DNA of 39,487 nucleotides from Betaproteobacteria bacterium HGW-Betaproteobacteria-14 (GCA_002840845.1 PHCS01000020.1:1-39487), one strand, 5' to 3'. Positions 30,851-39,053 are shown, counted from the first letter of the stretch. Notes: generated by a model from the sequence alone, not told the origin. Numbers and translations are program-made.

Positions 30851-31627
30851 TCACTTCCAGTAGAGCAACCGCTTCTCGAGCTTAGCCATCAGCACGCCGA
30901 TTGCCGAGCCGAGTAACGCCAGAAGCAGGAGAATAGCGAACACTCCATCGGTGTTGAACGTCCCGGCCAATAGGGCCAGATACTGGCCAAGACCCTGCTC
31001 GGCCGCGATGATTTCGGCGCCAATGACACCCAGTAGGGCATAAATCAATCCGAGCCGCAGTCCGGAAAATATGGTTGGCATCGCGGACACGAGCGCAACA
31101 TGTCGGAAGATCCAGCCAGGACTGGCGCCGATCATCCGCGCTAGCGTAACGTGGTCGCTCTCAACACTGCGCATGCCGGCCACAGTAGCGTCGAGCACGA
31201 TGAAGAAGGTCAGCGTAAATGCGAGCGCGATTTTTGAGGCTATACCCAGTCCAAACCAGAGTAGGAACAAAGGAGCCAAGGCGATGCGCGGCAAGGCATT
31301 TAGGCCAATCATGATGGGATGAAGAAACAATTCCGTACGCGGGCTGACGGCGAAGAGCATTCCGGTAGCTATGGCCAGGATCGAGCCGAGCAGGAAGGAG
31401 ATGAGAACCGCGCTCATGCTCCAAAATCCATTCAGCCACAGCAGGCCGTCGTCGAAGAGCCCGTCCCAAAGAAACTTGACGATACCGGAGGGTTGGCCCA
31501 CATAGAGCCGCAGTTCAGGTCTGCGCAGGGTCGCCCATTCCCACAGAAGGCAGAAAGCAGTAATGACGACCAGTCGCGCCAGCCATAGCGGTATGCCAAG
31601 TACCGTATGTGTTTGCTTGAAATTCAT
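30851..31627 (-). CDS. ABC transporter permease, NitT/TauT (SsuC-like) family
   Basis: A 258-residue inner-membrane protein with about six hydrophobic helices (LVVITAFCLLWEWA; SMSAVLISFLLGSILAIATG; IALAFTLTFFIVLDATVAG; IFSGLRLGLIYALLGVIGAEIIAA; FAILLLLALLGSAIGVLMA) and the EAA-type coupling loop GASPGWIFRHVALVSAMPTIFSG that docks on the ATPase. ATGA overlap with the ATPase gene. Third and last gene of the importer unit after the binding protein and the ATPase. Confidence 0.9.
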   Translation of the reverse strand: MNFKQTHTVLGIPLWLARLVVITAFCLLWEWATLRRPELRLYVGQPSGIVKFLWDGLFDDGLLWLNGFWSMSAVLISFLLGSILAIATGMLFAVSPRTELFLHPIMIGLNALPRIALAPLFLLWFGLGIASKIALAFTLTFFIVLDATVAGMRSVESDHVTLARMIGASPGWIFRHVALVSAMPTIFSGLRLGLIYALLGVIGAEIIAAEQGLGQYLALLAGTFNTDGVFAILLLLALLGSAIGVLMAKLEKRLLYWK

Positions 31628-32430
31628 ATCGAGTCTTCCACAAACTCCTCAGTGAGTGCCTGCTCAAGCAGGGTCCACAGCTGGGCGTAAATCTCATGAA
31701 ACTGGGGATCCTTCTGCATCGCACGCACCGATCGCGGCCGCGGAAGCGGAATCTTGACGTTGGCGATAATACGTCCCGGGCGTCGGCTCATTACGATGAC
31801 CCGGTCTGACAGTGCGATCGCTTCGGCAAGGTCGTGGGTGATGAACAACACCGTTCGCTGCTCGTGCTCCCACAAGCGATCGAGCAGTTCGCCCAGAACT
31901 AACTTGGTCTGGGCATCGAGGGCACCAAAAGGTTCGTCCATCAACAGCACGGGTGACAACATAGCGAAGGTGCGGGCGAGCGCGGCACGCTGACGCATAC
32001 CGTGCGAGAGCTGCTTCGGATAGGAATCCTCGAAGCCCTTTAAGCCGACGGCATGCAGCAGCGCACGAGCGCGATGGCTGCACTCGGCGGGCTTCATTCG
32101 CCTCACCCGGTTGCCCATCTCGGCGTTCTGCTGCGCCGTCAGCCATGGGTAAAGACAATCCCTGGCCAGCATGTAGGCGACGTCGTGATGGCCGGCTGTG
32201 GGCGCCGCTCCGGCTACGATGATGGTGCCAGTCTGCACGGGTAGCAGGCCTGCCACTAGATTGAGGACCGTGGTCTTGCCGCAATCCGAGGGCCCGATGA
32301 TGGAGACGAACTCTCGCGGGGCAATGCTCAGCGTGAAATCGGACAGTGCCAGCACGTCGGTGCTGAAGGCGTGCCGTACCTCCAGCAATTCGATGGATGC
32401 GCTAGCTACCTCTGCGCTTATCGAACCCAT
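31624..32430 (-). CDS. ABC transporter ATP-binding protein, NitT/TauT family, with unusual Walker A and Q-loop
   Basis: A 268-residue ATPase. Walker A is GPSDCGKTT (46-54); D49 stands where Gly is usual. The Q-loop region reads YMLARDCLYPW (86-96), with Ala at position 89 where the conserved Gln is expected. Signature LSHGMRQRAALAR (141-153), Walker B VLLMDEPFGALD (161-172), and switch His199 in FITHD are present. One base separates the start from the binding-protein stop; the 3' end overlaps the permease. Energises uptake with its two neighbours. The Walker A change may lower activity. Confidence 0.9.
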   Translation of the reverse strand: MGSISAEVASASIELLEVRHAFSTDVLALSDFTLSIAPREFVSIIGPSDCGKTTVLNLVAGLLPVQTGTIIVAGAAPTAGHHDVAYMLARDCLYPWLTAQQNAEMGNRVRRMKPAECSHRARALLHAVGLKGFEDSYPKQLSHGMRQRAALARTFAMLSPVLLMDEPFGALDAQTKLVLGELLDRLWEHEQRTVLFITHDLAEAIALSDRVIVMSRRPGRIIANVKIPLPRPRSVRAMQKDPQFHEIYAQLWTLLEQALTEEFVEDSI

Positions 32431-32431
32431 A

Positions 32432-33457
32432 CTACAGTGCCTTTGCCCAGACGACGCGATTGAGATCGATGGGCTCGGTTATGAGCTTGTTTCGCAACGC
32501 GTAGTCATGGATGGCCTTCAGTGCCACACGGTTCAGGCGCACGCTGATCTGCAGCATATCCGACTTGAGCCAAGAGCGCAGGATCTGTTGAGCGTTGGCG
32601 ATCCCGGTCAGCGGAATGTGCTTGCTGTAGATGGCAACCACTTCGTCGAAATTAGCTGGGTCTTTCATCCATTTCTCGGTATCCAGCATCGCCCGTTGTA
32701 GCGCATCCAGGACCTTGGGATTGGCCTCGATGTAATCGCGACGCATCCACATTGGCACTGAGGCCCCGATCATTTCGCGAATAGCAGGCGGGCCCTCACC
32801 GCGGGAGAGGTCGAGTACAGTAGTGCACGTCTTGCCAACGTTACACATGTCGGCAAGAGGCGGGAAATTGATCATGGCATCGATGGTCTTGCCGACCACG
32901 AGCGCCGGGTAGCCTGTATTGGGTGCACCCACAGCGACGATGGTCACGTCGGTCGGCTTGAGCCCGGCAAGGTTGAGCAGTTCGACAAGGTGCAGTTCGG
33001 CTCCGCTGCCTCTCGACGGCACGCCGATCTTGAGACCTTTGAGTCCCTTGAGCGCGGCCATCGAGTTACCTTCCCCCTTCGGCAGAGAGATATCGTTGCG
33101 TACCACCAGTGCGTACGGCTGGGATCCGTAGCCGCCCATCACAACCTGAATGTCGGCACCCTTGGCGATGCCGCCGAATGCGACTTCGGGAACGAACATC
33201 CCCACTTCCATAGACTTGCCGAGCAGCGTCTGAAGTGCCATCGGCCCAGAGGTCACGGTGACCAGTTGGCACTTTATGCCATAGGTATCACAAAAGCCTT
33301 TTTCGACTGCAATCTGGGCGTGCATGTTGCCAACCGTTCCGGGATATTGACCAAGGCGGATGACCGGCTTGCTGTCCTGCGCAACCGCCGAGAACGGCAG
33401 TAGTACGGATGCCATGATGACAGCGGCCATTGCGATGAATCTCTGATTGATTTTCAT
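32432..33457 (-). CDS. ABC transporter substrate-binding protein, NMT1/THI5-like
   Basis: A 341-residue periplasmic protein. The signal peptide is about 26 residues (KINQRFIAMAAVIMASVLL then PFSAVA before QDSK). The mature part has the two-lobed NitT/TauT layout: IRLGQYPGTVGNMHAQIAVEKGF, ALQTLLGKSMEVGMF, LKGLKIGVPSRGSGAEL, and PALVVGKTIDAMINFPP. Ligand unknown; the family binds sulfonates, nitrate, thiamine precursors and aromatic acids. GGAGG lies about 10 bases before ATG 33457. Encoded 63 bases downstream of tetR, probably in the same transcript. Confidence 0.9.
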   Translation of the reverse strand: MKINQRFIAMAAVIMASVLLPFSAVAQDSKPVIRLGQYPGTVGNMHAQIAVEKGFCDTYGIKCQLVTVTSGPMALQTLLGKSMEVGMFVPEVAFGGIAKGADIQVVMGGYGSQPYALVVRNDISLPKGEGNSMAALKGLKGLKIGVPSRGSGAELHLVELLNLAGLKPTDVTIVAVGAPNTGYPALVVGKTIDAMINFPPLADMCNVGKTCTTVLDLSRGEGPPAIREMIGASVPMWMRRDYIEANPKVLDALQRAMLDTEKWMKDPANFDEVVAIYSKHIPLTGIANAQQILRSWLKSDMLQISVRLNRVALKAIHDYALRNKLITEPIDLNRVVWAKAL

Positions 33458-33520
33458 TTCCTCTTCTCCTCCAAGAGTGTTGCGATCAAGATTGCGTGAG
33501 ATACCGCGCCTGGCCGTCGA

Positions 33521-34288
33521 TCATCGGATGCGGCGCTTGCTGTTGCTCGGTTTGGTGCCAGCCCGGCGCAGGTGCTTTTCCTTCGCCAAGGCTTCCGCGG
33601 TGTCGCTGGAAATGGGCACGTCGATGGCCGCGCTGACCATGTCTATCAATTGCTCGACGGCGCGGTTGAGCGGAAATGGCTGCTCCGTAGCGCTTCGTTC
33701 TCCGACCAGTCGCTCCATCGACGCCAACGAGTAGATGACGAAGTCGACAACAATGGCATAGCGCTGGCGGAAGAGTGCTGGAGGCACGTGCTTGATCCGG
33801 GCCTGCAGGATTGCTTCAAACTTGATCAGCGCGGCGCCGAAGTGCTTGAGCCAGAGCTCGCGCAGCTCCGGGTTGCCGGACAGCGTTGCCTGCGCCAGGA
33901 AACGGTTGTAGTGATAACCAGAGCCTTCCGCCAGCAGAATCTCGAGTTGCGGACGGATAAGTGCAGCCACCAGCGACCTAATCGAAATAGGCCTGCTATC
34001 GGCTGTTAGCGCTTCCAGTAGTTGGCGACGCCGTGTGTCGAGGCGGGCGGCGCGCATTTCAAAGATGCCTTCGATGATGGCCTCACGCGAACCGAAGTGG
34101 TAATGGATCGCCGAAGCATTCTTCTGGTTGGCGTGCCGATTGATTTCTCGCAACGACACACCCTCGATGCCGTGGCGTGCGAAAAGTTGTTCCGCGGTAC
34201 GCAGCAGCGCCTCTCTCGTCGATAGAGACTGGCCATCGACCTCGTCAGCGTTTGACGCGATGCGTTTGGATGAAAGCTTGGTTACCAA
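33521..34288 (-). CDS. TetR/AcrR family transcriptional regulator
   Basis: About 255 residues. The N-terminal helix-turn-helix is STREALLRTAEQLFARHGIEG-VSLREINRHANQKNASAIHYHFGSREAIIEGIFE; the C-terminal ligand domain has no recognisable specificity. I prefer the TTG start at 34288: GGGGGT lies 7 bases upstream, and the only upstream ATG (34336) is inside the palindrome and upstream of the predicted transcription start. It probably binds the 45-bp palindrome and controls both the ABC unit downstream of it and the divergent catabolic genes. Confidence 0.85.
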   Translation of the reverse strand: MVTKLSSKRIASNADEVDGQSLSTREALLRTAEQLFARHGIEGVSLREINRHANQKNASAIHYHFGSREAIIEGIFEMRAARLDTRRRQLLEALTADSRPISIRSLVAALIRPQLEILLAEGSGYHYNRFLAQATLSGNPELRELWLKHFGAALIKFEAILQARIKHVPPALFRQRYAIVVDFVIYSLASMERLVGERSATEQPFPLNRAVEQLIDMVSAAIDVPISSDTAEALAKEKHLRRAGTKPSNSKRRIR

Positions 34289-34330
34289 AAGATTACCCCC
34301 GGTTGACGATGCTAGGGAAACGATTAAAGC

Positions 34331-34375
34331 ACACATTAATTCAGTTGACTTAGTAAGTCAACTGAATTAATGTGT
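34331..34375. promoter_or_regulatory. 45-bp perfect palindrome with mirrored divergent promoters (TetR operator)
   Basis: 22-bp arms (34331-34352 and 34354-34375) are exact inverted repeats around one G. Rightward: TTGACT (34345-34350), 17 bases, TAATGT (34368-34373). By symmetry, leftward: TTGACT (34361-34356), 17 bases, TAATGT (34338-34333). The core TTGACTTAGTAAGTCAA has the size of a TetR site. A bound repressor would shut both overlapping promoters at once. Confidence 0.75.
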
Positions 34376-34456
34376 TCGCTGATCGCAGCCCGCCAAACTT
34401 ATGCGGACTCGACTGCGCACGGGCTGGAATCTAACTTTAGACATGGAGAACCGGAC

Positions 34457-35338
34457 ATGAAACCGAATCTGCTATCAACTGACAAAGTGATCATTACCGT
34501 CGCCATTACCGGCGGACTGCATGGCAAGGAGGCGAATCCCAATCTACCGACGAGCGCCGAGGAACAGGCGCAGGCGGCGTACGACGCCTACAACGCCGGC
34601 GCCTCGATCGTGCACATCCACGTCCGCGACGAGCAGGGGATCAATACTCCGTCGCTCGACTACTACAACAAGACGGTACGCCTGATTGGCGAGCGTTCCC
34701 CGCTGATCCGGCAGATCGGCAACGGCATTGGCATGCGGGCCAAAACGCCTGGCGCTAAGCCGACGTCGGCGAGCCTAGAAGAGCGCATGAACCTGCTCAA
34801 TATCACGCCTCGGCCGGAAATGATGACGGTGAACGCCGGCAGCTTCGAGTTTCGCAGTCCGGTCGGCAACGACATTTTCGACAACAGCCTCGAGTTCAAC
34901 AGGCAATTTATCGATGGCTGCCGTACCAAGGGATACGGGTTGGAACTAGAGGTCTACGACCCGAGCCACATCGCCAACATGGTGGAACTGCATGAGCGCG
35001 GGGTGCTCGAGTCTCCGATGCACTTCAGCATCGTACTCGGTATCAAGGGTGGAGCACCGGCCAGCGTCAGCAACCTGACGCACATGGTGAGTGAGTTGCC
35101 GGACGACTCGGGCTGGCAGGTGGTTACTGTCGGCCGCTACCACTTCCGCTCCAATGCCATGGCGCTGGCCATGGGCGGCAACGTGCGCACTGGCATGGAA
35201 GATACAGTATTCATCGACAAGGCCACTCCAGTGACAAGCAACGCGCAATTGGTCGAGCGCATGGTGGCACTGGCGCGCGCCATGGGCCGTGAGCCGGCTA
35301 CCGTCGAAGAGGCGCGCGCGGCGGTCGGCATTCGTTAA
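34457..35338 (+). CDS. 3-keto-5-aminohexanoate cleavage family enzyme (BKACE, DUF849)
   Basis: A 293-residue TIM-barrel enzyme of the family that cleaves beta-keto acids with acetyl-CoA to acetoacetate (or an analogue) and a new acyl-CoA. Metal ligands are visible as H53 and H55 in IVHIHVRDEQG and E248 in GGNVRTGMEDT. The His usual before VR in GGHVRVGLED is Asn here. VNAGSFEFRSP and FSIVLGIKGGAPAS are further family stretches. ATG 34457 has GGAG 8 bases upstream; the frame opens at 34370 but that part has no homology. Substrate unknown; neighbouring dehydrogenases could make the keto acid. Confidence 0.9.
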   Translation: MKPNLLSTDKVIITVAITGGLHGKEANPNLPTSAEEQAQAAYDAYNAGASIVHIHVRDEQGINTPSLDYYNKTVRLIGERSPLIRQIGNGIGMRAKTPGAKPTSASLEERMNLLNITPRPEMMTVNAGSFEFRSPVGNDIFDNSLEFNRQFIDGCRTKGYGLELEVYDPSHIANMVELHERGVLESPMHFSIVLGIKGGAPASVSNLTHMVSELPDDSGWQVVTVGRYHFRSNAMALAMGGNVRTGMEDTVFIDKATPVTSNAQLVERMVALARAMGREPATVEEARAAVGIR

Positions 35339-35370
35339 GTCGCGATTATGGCATTCAGGGGGAACAGGTA

Positions 35371-36165
35371 ATGGCGGAACATAGCAAAAGGCGGCTGGCG
35401 GACAAGGTTGCGGTGGTAACCGGTGCGGCCAGCGGCATCGGACGGCAGATCGCATTGGCCATGGCCGCCGAGGGAGCGATTGTTGGCATTGCCGATATCA
35501 ACGCCGGTGGTGCTCAAGACGTAGAGGGGGAGATTCGCAAGGCCGGGGGTCGCGCCGAGGCCATCCACATGGATGTCCGGATAGAGCGTATGGTGGATGA
35601 CGGGATCAACGGCTTCGCCGCTAAGCATGGACGCCTCGATGTAGCCGTTGCCAACGCCGGCATACAGCATCTGGACACGATAGCCGATGTCTCCTTTGAA
35701 CATTGGAAGGACATGCTTGCCGTCCACTTGGATGGCAGCTTTCTCACGGCGTGCGCTGCCCTACGTTACATGGTTCCGGCGAAGCGAGGCAGCATCATCT
35801 TCATGGGCTCCATTCATTCCTACATGGCGTCGGAAAAGAAAGGTCCTTATGTGGCGGCCAAGCACGGCATTGTCGGCTTGTGTCGGGCGATCGCTAAGGA
35901 AAACGGCCGACACGGCATACGCGCCAATACCATCTGTCCTGGATTTGTCCGCACGCCGCTGATCGAATTTCAACTGCCACTGCTGGCCAAGGAGCGAGGT
36001 GTCAGCGAAGAGGAGGTGGTGCAGGGCTTCTTGCGTTACACGGTAGACGGCGAGTACACGACCATGGCGGAACTAGCCGAGCTGGCTGTGTTTCTAGCCG
36101 CATTCCCGACCAACCTTTTCAACGGACAGTCGATTGGCGCCAGCCATGGCATCCATATGCTTTAG
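35371..36165 (+). CDS. short-chain dehydrogenase, 3-hydroxybutyrate dehydrogenase-like
   Basis: A 264-residue NAD(P)-dependent SDR: cofactor loop TGAASGIG (17-24), N95 in ANAG, catalytic S147, Y160 and K164 (YVAAK). The stretch CPGFVRTPLIEFQLPLLAKERGVSEEEVV matches the substrate-lid region of 3-hydroxybutyrate dehydrogenases, and the C-terminus SIGASHGIHML is a variant of their DGGWTAQ end. ATG 35371 follows GGGGAA, 32 bases after the BKACE gene. It may oxidise a beta-hydroxy acid to the BKACE substrate or reduce acetoacetate. Confidence 0.87.
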   Translation: MAEHSKRRLADKVAVVTGAASGIGRQIALAMAAEGAIVGIADINAGGAQDVEGEIRKAGGRAEAIHMDVRIERMVDDGINGFAAKHGRLDVAVANAGIQHLDTIADVSFEHWKDMLAVHLDGSFLTACAALRYMVPAKRGSIIFMGSIHSYMASEKKGPYVAAKHGIVGLCRAIAKENGRHGIRANTICPGFVRTPLIEFQLPLLAKERGVSEEEVVQGFLRYTVDGEYTTMAELAELAVFLAAFPTNLFNGQSIGASHGIHML

Positions 36166-36188
36166 GCCGCAGGCCAGAGAGACGACGA

Positions 36189-36938
36189 GTGCAAGAGGAA
36201 CCAACCGGGAGAGTAGTGGTCGTCACCGGAGCGGCCCGCGGCATAGGTGCCTGTATCTCCCACCGTTTTGTGGATGAAGGCTGCTCCGTCTACGTCACCG
36301 ATATCGACCTAGAAGGCTCGGGCGCCCAATGTTCGCTCCTGGGGCCGAAGGCGATCGCTCGTAAGATGGACGTGTGCGATCGAAGCGAAGTTAGGGCCAT
36401 CATCGCAGGCATCCAGCGCGAAGCGGGTGGTATCGACGTGCTGGTGAACAACGCTGGGCTGATGACCACGGGACCGTCTATGGCGACGACCGATTCCGAG
36501 TGGGACGATCTGCTTTCCGTGAATGTCGGGGGCATCTACAACTGTATTCATGCCGCTGCACCCCACATGCTGAGGCGAAAGCAGGGCGTCGTTATCAACA
36601 TCGCTTCGATCTCGGCGTACAAGGGCGGCGGCACATTTGGCAATGTCTGGTACGGCGCCACCAAAGCCGCTGTGATAGCCATTACCAAAGGGCTTGCCCG
36701 TGAGTTCGGTAAGCATGGGGTTCGCGTCAACGCCATCGCACCAAGCGTCGTCGAAACAGAGATGGTCAAGACGTTACTCAGCCTCGATATTCGAGCCCAG
36801 ATACTGCCACGCTTTCCCCTAGGCAGGCTAGCGACCACCGACGACATCGCGAGCCTGGCAGTGTTTCTAGCGTCTGACCAGGCCTCGTTCATCACGGGCG
36901 AAACGGTTGCCGTCGACGGTGGACTGCTGAAAACATGA
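36189..36938 (+). CDS. short-chain dehydrogenase/reductase
   Basis: A 249-residue classical SDR: TGAARGIG (13-20), NNAG (87-90), catalytic S142, Y155 and K159 (YGATK) and a normal C-terminus ITGETVAVDGGLL. D38 or D40 at the end of the second strand (VTDID) suggests NAD rather than NADP. GTG start, 23 bases after the previous gene. Substrate unknown. Two different SDRs beside a BKACE enzyme suggest successive oxidations of a hydroxylated acid. Confidence 0.87.
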   Translation: MQEEPTGRVVVVTGAARGIGACISHRFVDEGCSVYVTDIDLEGSGAQCSLLGPKAIARKMDVCDRSEVRAIIAGIQREAGGIDVLVNNAGLMTTGPSMATTDSEWDDLLSVNVGGIYNCIHAAAPHMLRRKQGVVINIASISAYKGGGTFGNVWYGATKAAVIAITKGLAREFGKHGVRVNAIAPSVVETEMVKTLLSLDIRAQILPRFPLGRLATTDDIASLAVFLASDQASFITGETVAVDGGLLKT

Positions 36939-36947
36939 CCCCAAGCT

Positions 36948-38030
36948 ATGCTGCCGGTACGTGATCTCCTGCTAACTCTGGTTGTGGTGTTGACTTGGGG
37001 TGTCAGCTTCACGGTCATCAAGCTGGTACTGAACGATGTGCCGCCGATGTTAATGGGAGCATTGCGTTTCCTGCTGTCGGCGTTTCCTGCAATTTTCCTC
37101 GTGCCCAGACCACGAATCATGCTGCGCTGGTGGTGGGCATATGGAATGACAGTAGGGGTGGGCCAGTTGGCGTTGCTCTTTGTCGCTATTCGTTTGGGCA
37201 TGCCTGCCGGCGCCGCCTCAGTGATCCTTCAGTCACAGTCTTTCTTCACCTTGATCTTTGCCGCGCTTCTGCTCGGTGAGCGCTGGCACTGGCCGCAATT
37301 CGCCGGCCTGACCGTAGCCGCTGTCGGTATCGCCATGCTGGCTGGGGCCGCCGAGACGGCCACCTCGACCATCACCCTGCGGACATTCGCGCTAACGCTC
37401 GGGGCGGCTGCATTCTGGGGTCTATCTAACGTCATCGTGCGCTTGGCCGCCGACAGTATGCCGCCGGGAGAACACCTCGACCCATTGGCCTTCCTTGTCT
37501 GGACCAGTCTGATTCCTCCGCTTCCCTTCACGGCTCTGTCACTGTGGTTCGACGGCCCGCATGCTATTGCCTATGCTTTGGGGCATTTCAGTTGGGGATC
37601 TCTGGCGGGCGTGGCGTACTTGGCGTTCGGTGGCACATTGCTCGGGTCTGGCATCTTCACGGCGCTACTAACGCGGCATCCGAGCGGGCGAGTCGCGCCT
37701 TTCACTCTCCTAGTTCCCCTAGTTGGATTGGCGACAGCGTCTCTGGTTCTTGGCGAGCGGTTGGTATTGGTGCAATGGGTGGGTTGCTCGCTGGTTTTGT
37801 TTGGACTTGTCGTTAACATGTTCGGTGCATCGGAAAGAAGCTACTGGCTTGAACCTAAGGGCTGTCAAAGTAGTCCTATTGCGCTTCCATCCTGCAATTT
37901 GGACAAAGGAAATGGATCAGCGAATATTGGGGTGTTTACAGTGCTCGCGGTGAATGATCGCTTATCAAATCTGACTATTTCCGCTTTGGGCACGAAACCG
38001 TCAAGCTCGCCACCGGAGAGCGGCCATTGA
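36948..38030 (+). CDS. EamA/DMT family transporter with an unusual C-terminal extension
   Basis: A 360-residue inner-membrane protein with ten hydrophobic helices in two EamA repeats (TWGVSFTVIKLVLNDVPPMLMGALRF; second repeat FWGLSNVIVRLAADSM). Family members are usually about 300 residues and would end near VGCSLVLFGLVVNMFGASER (residue 300, base about 37848). The remaining 60 residues (YWLEPKGCQSSPIALPS...) are polar, Ser/Pro-rich and without resemblance to the family. They may be read-through into foreign sequence after a recombination. Last gene of the plus-strand unit, 9 bases after the SDR; role would be export or uptake of a small metabolite. Confidence 0.83.
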   Translation: MLPVRDLLLTLVVVLTWGVSFTVIKLVLNDVPPMLMGALRFLLSAFPAIFLVPRPRIMLRWWWAYGMTVGVGQLALLFVAIRLGMPAGAASVILQSQSFFTLIFAALLLGERWHWPQFAGLTVAAVGIAMLAGAAETATSTITLRTFALTLGAAAFWGLSNVIVRLAADSMPPGEHLDPLAFLVWTSLIPPLPFTALSLWFDGPHAIAYALGHFSWGSLAGVAYLAFGGTLLGSGIFTALLTRHPSGRVAPFTLLVPLVGLATASLVLGERLVLVQWVGCSLVLFGLVVNMFGASERSYWLEPKGCQSSPIALPSCNLDKGNGSANIGVFTVLAVNDRLSNLTISALGTKPSSSPPESGH

Positions 38031-38066
38031 ACCAATCTCCAGCCTGCGCCCAATCCTCAATCCGAG

Positions 38067-38777
38067 ATGACTCTCGCCGATGCGGCTTGTGGAAGAGACA
38101 GGTTCACGGCCTTCCTCATTCAGAACTATGGCAAATCCATTGGATACAAGGCGGCGCTTACGAATCCGGCGTTACAGAAATTCCTCAACTATCCAAACCC
38201 AGTGCGAGGAACGCTGTTTGGGAAGATGCTCCATAATGGGGTGGTAGTACCCGCCAGTTTCGCGTCGCAGCCCCGCTTTGAAGCCGACATAGTCGTGGAA
38301 GTAGCGAACGATGCCATCAATCAAGCAACGACGACGCTCGAAGCCTTGCTACACATTTCGCGTATTTATCCATTTATCGAACTGCCGGACATGATCGTGG
38401 AGAATCCCCGAAATCTCACGGGTCCGAACTTGGTGTACTTGAACGCCGGTGCAAGGCTCGGTGTCCTCGGCAAGCCATTTGAGGTGAAGGCAACACCTGA
38501 ATTGGTAGAGGCGCTCGCAAACATGACGGTGAGGCTTGCCGATCAGGATGGAAAGGAACTTGAAGCGAGTAAAGGTACTGCAATCCTTGGGCAACCGTTT
38601 AACGCCGTTCTATGGCTTGTCAAGGATTTGAAGGCAAGCGGCATTCGTCTCAAGAAGGGTGACCTGCTCAGCCTCGGCTCCTTTTCGGGACCGCAACCGC
38701 CAAAGCCCGGAACTGGAGTAAAGGTGACCTACGAAGGTCTGCCTGGAACTCCAACGGTAAGCGTTCGGTTCAAGTGA
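38067..38777 (+). CDS. 2-keto-4-pentenoate hydratase-like protein, probably N-terminally truncated
   Basis: A 236-residue protein of the MhpD/fumarylacetoacetase-related family: SIGYKAALTNPALQKFL, PVRGTLFGKML, FEADIVVEV, PFIELPDMIVENP, NAGARLGVLG, LGQPFNAVLWLVKDL, LGSFSGPQPPKPG and YEGLPGTPTVSVRFK. Relatives carry about 40-50 more residues before the TLADAxxxxxRF stretch that here begins the frame, and there is no clear ribosome site before ATG 38067. The missing part is not visible upstream in any frame. Likely the remnant of an island or core gene cut by a recombination; it might still fold. Confidence 0.7.
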   Translation: MTLADAACGRDRFTAFLIQNYGKSIGYKAALTNPALQKFLNYPNPVRGTLFGKMLHNGVVVPASFASQPRFEADIVVEVANDAINQATTTLEALLHISRIYPFIELPDMIVENPRNLTGPNLVYLNAGARLGVLGKPFEVKATPELVEALANMTVRLADQDGKELEASKGTAILGQPFNAVLWLVKDLKASGIRLKKGDLLSLGSFSGPQPPKPGTGVKVTYEGLPGTPTVSVRFK

Positions 38778-39053
38778 TAGGCGGCAGAGCCTGCAATCTG
38801 TGCGCGGCGCGGATGGATTGAGAGCGTCGGCTTTTTGAATCAGGCTACTTCCGCTTCACGCCCTGAGGCAGCTCTTCCGTTGGCTTAACGCCTCAACGGC
38901 AGCAACCTGCCGGAAAAGGCCATTCACCTGACCCGAGGCCAACGGCGGCAATGGCCGATAACCCGCCTTGGCATACCCACCGCGCCGTATCCCAGCGACT
39001 GACTTTCCCCGGCGCCTTGCTATAGTTCCACAAAGCATCATCAAGGCCGCGCC
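38778..39053. other. 276-base intergenic region at the right island border
   Basis: Holds a bipartite-repeat copy (38983-39007) and returns to the GC-rich composition of the core. No gene, tRNA or terminator with a T-tract is recognisable. Confidence 0.4.
38983..39007 (+). repeat. bipartite motif copy 6, right island border
   Basis: Intergenic, 46 bases upstream of the TPR gene. CGCCGT, spacer ATCCCAGCGA, CTGACTTT, then C. With copy 5 it forms an inverted pair around 11.7 kb. Confidence 0.78.

Noticed and set aside
27226-39007. The island as one transposon with the bipartite repeat as terminal inverted repeats
   Set aside because: No target duplication, no transposase tied to these ends, and further copies occur in core genes.
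38850-39010. Possible integron attC-like site in the GC-rich intergenic DNA (GGCTTAACGCC stretch)
   Set aside because: The core-site sequences do not fit the attC consensus on both sides and no integrase is near.
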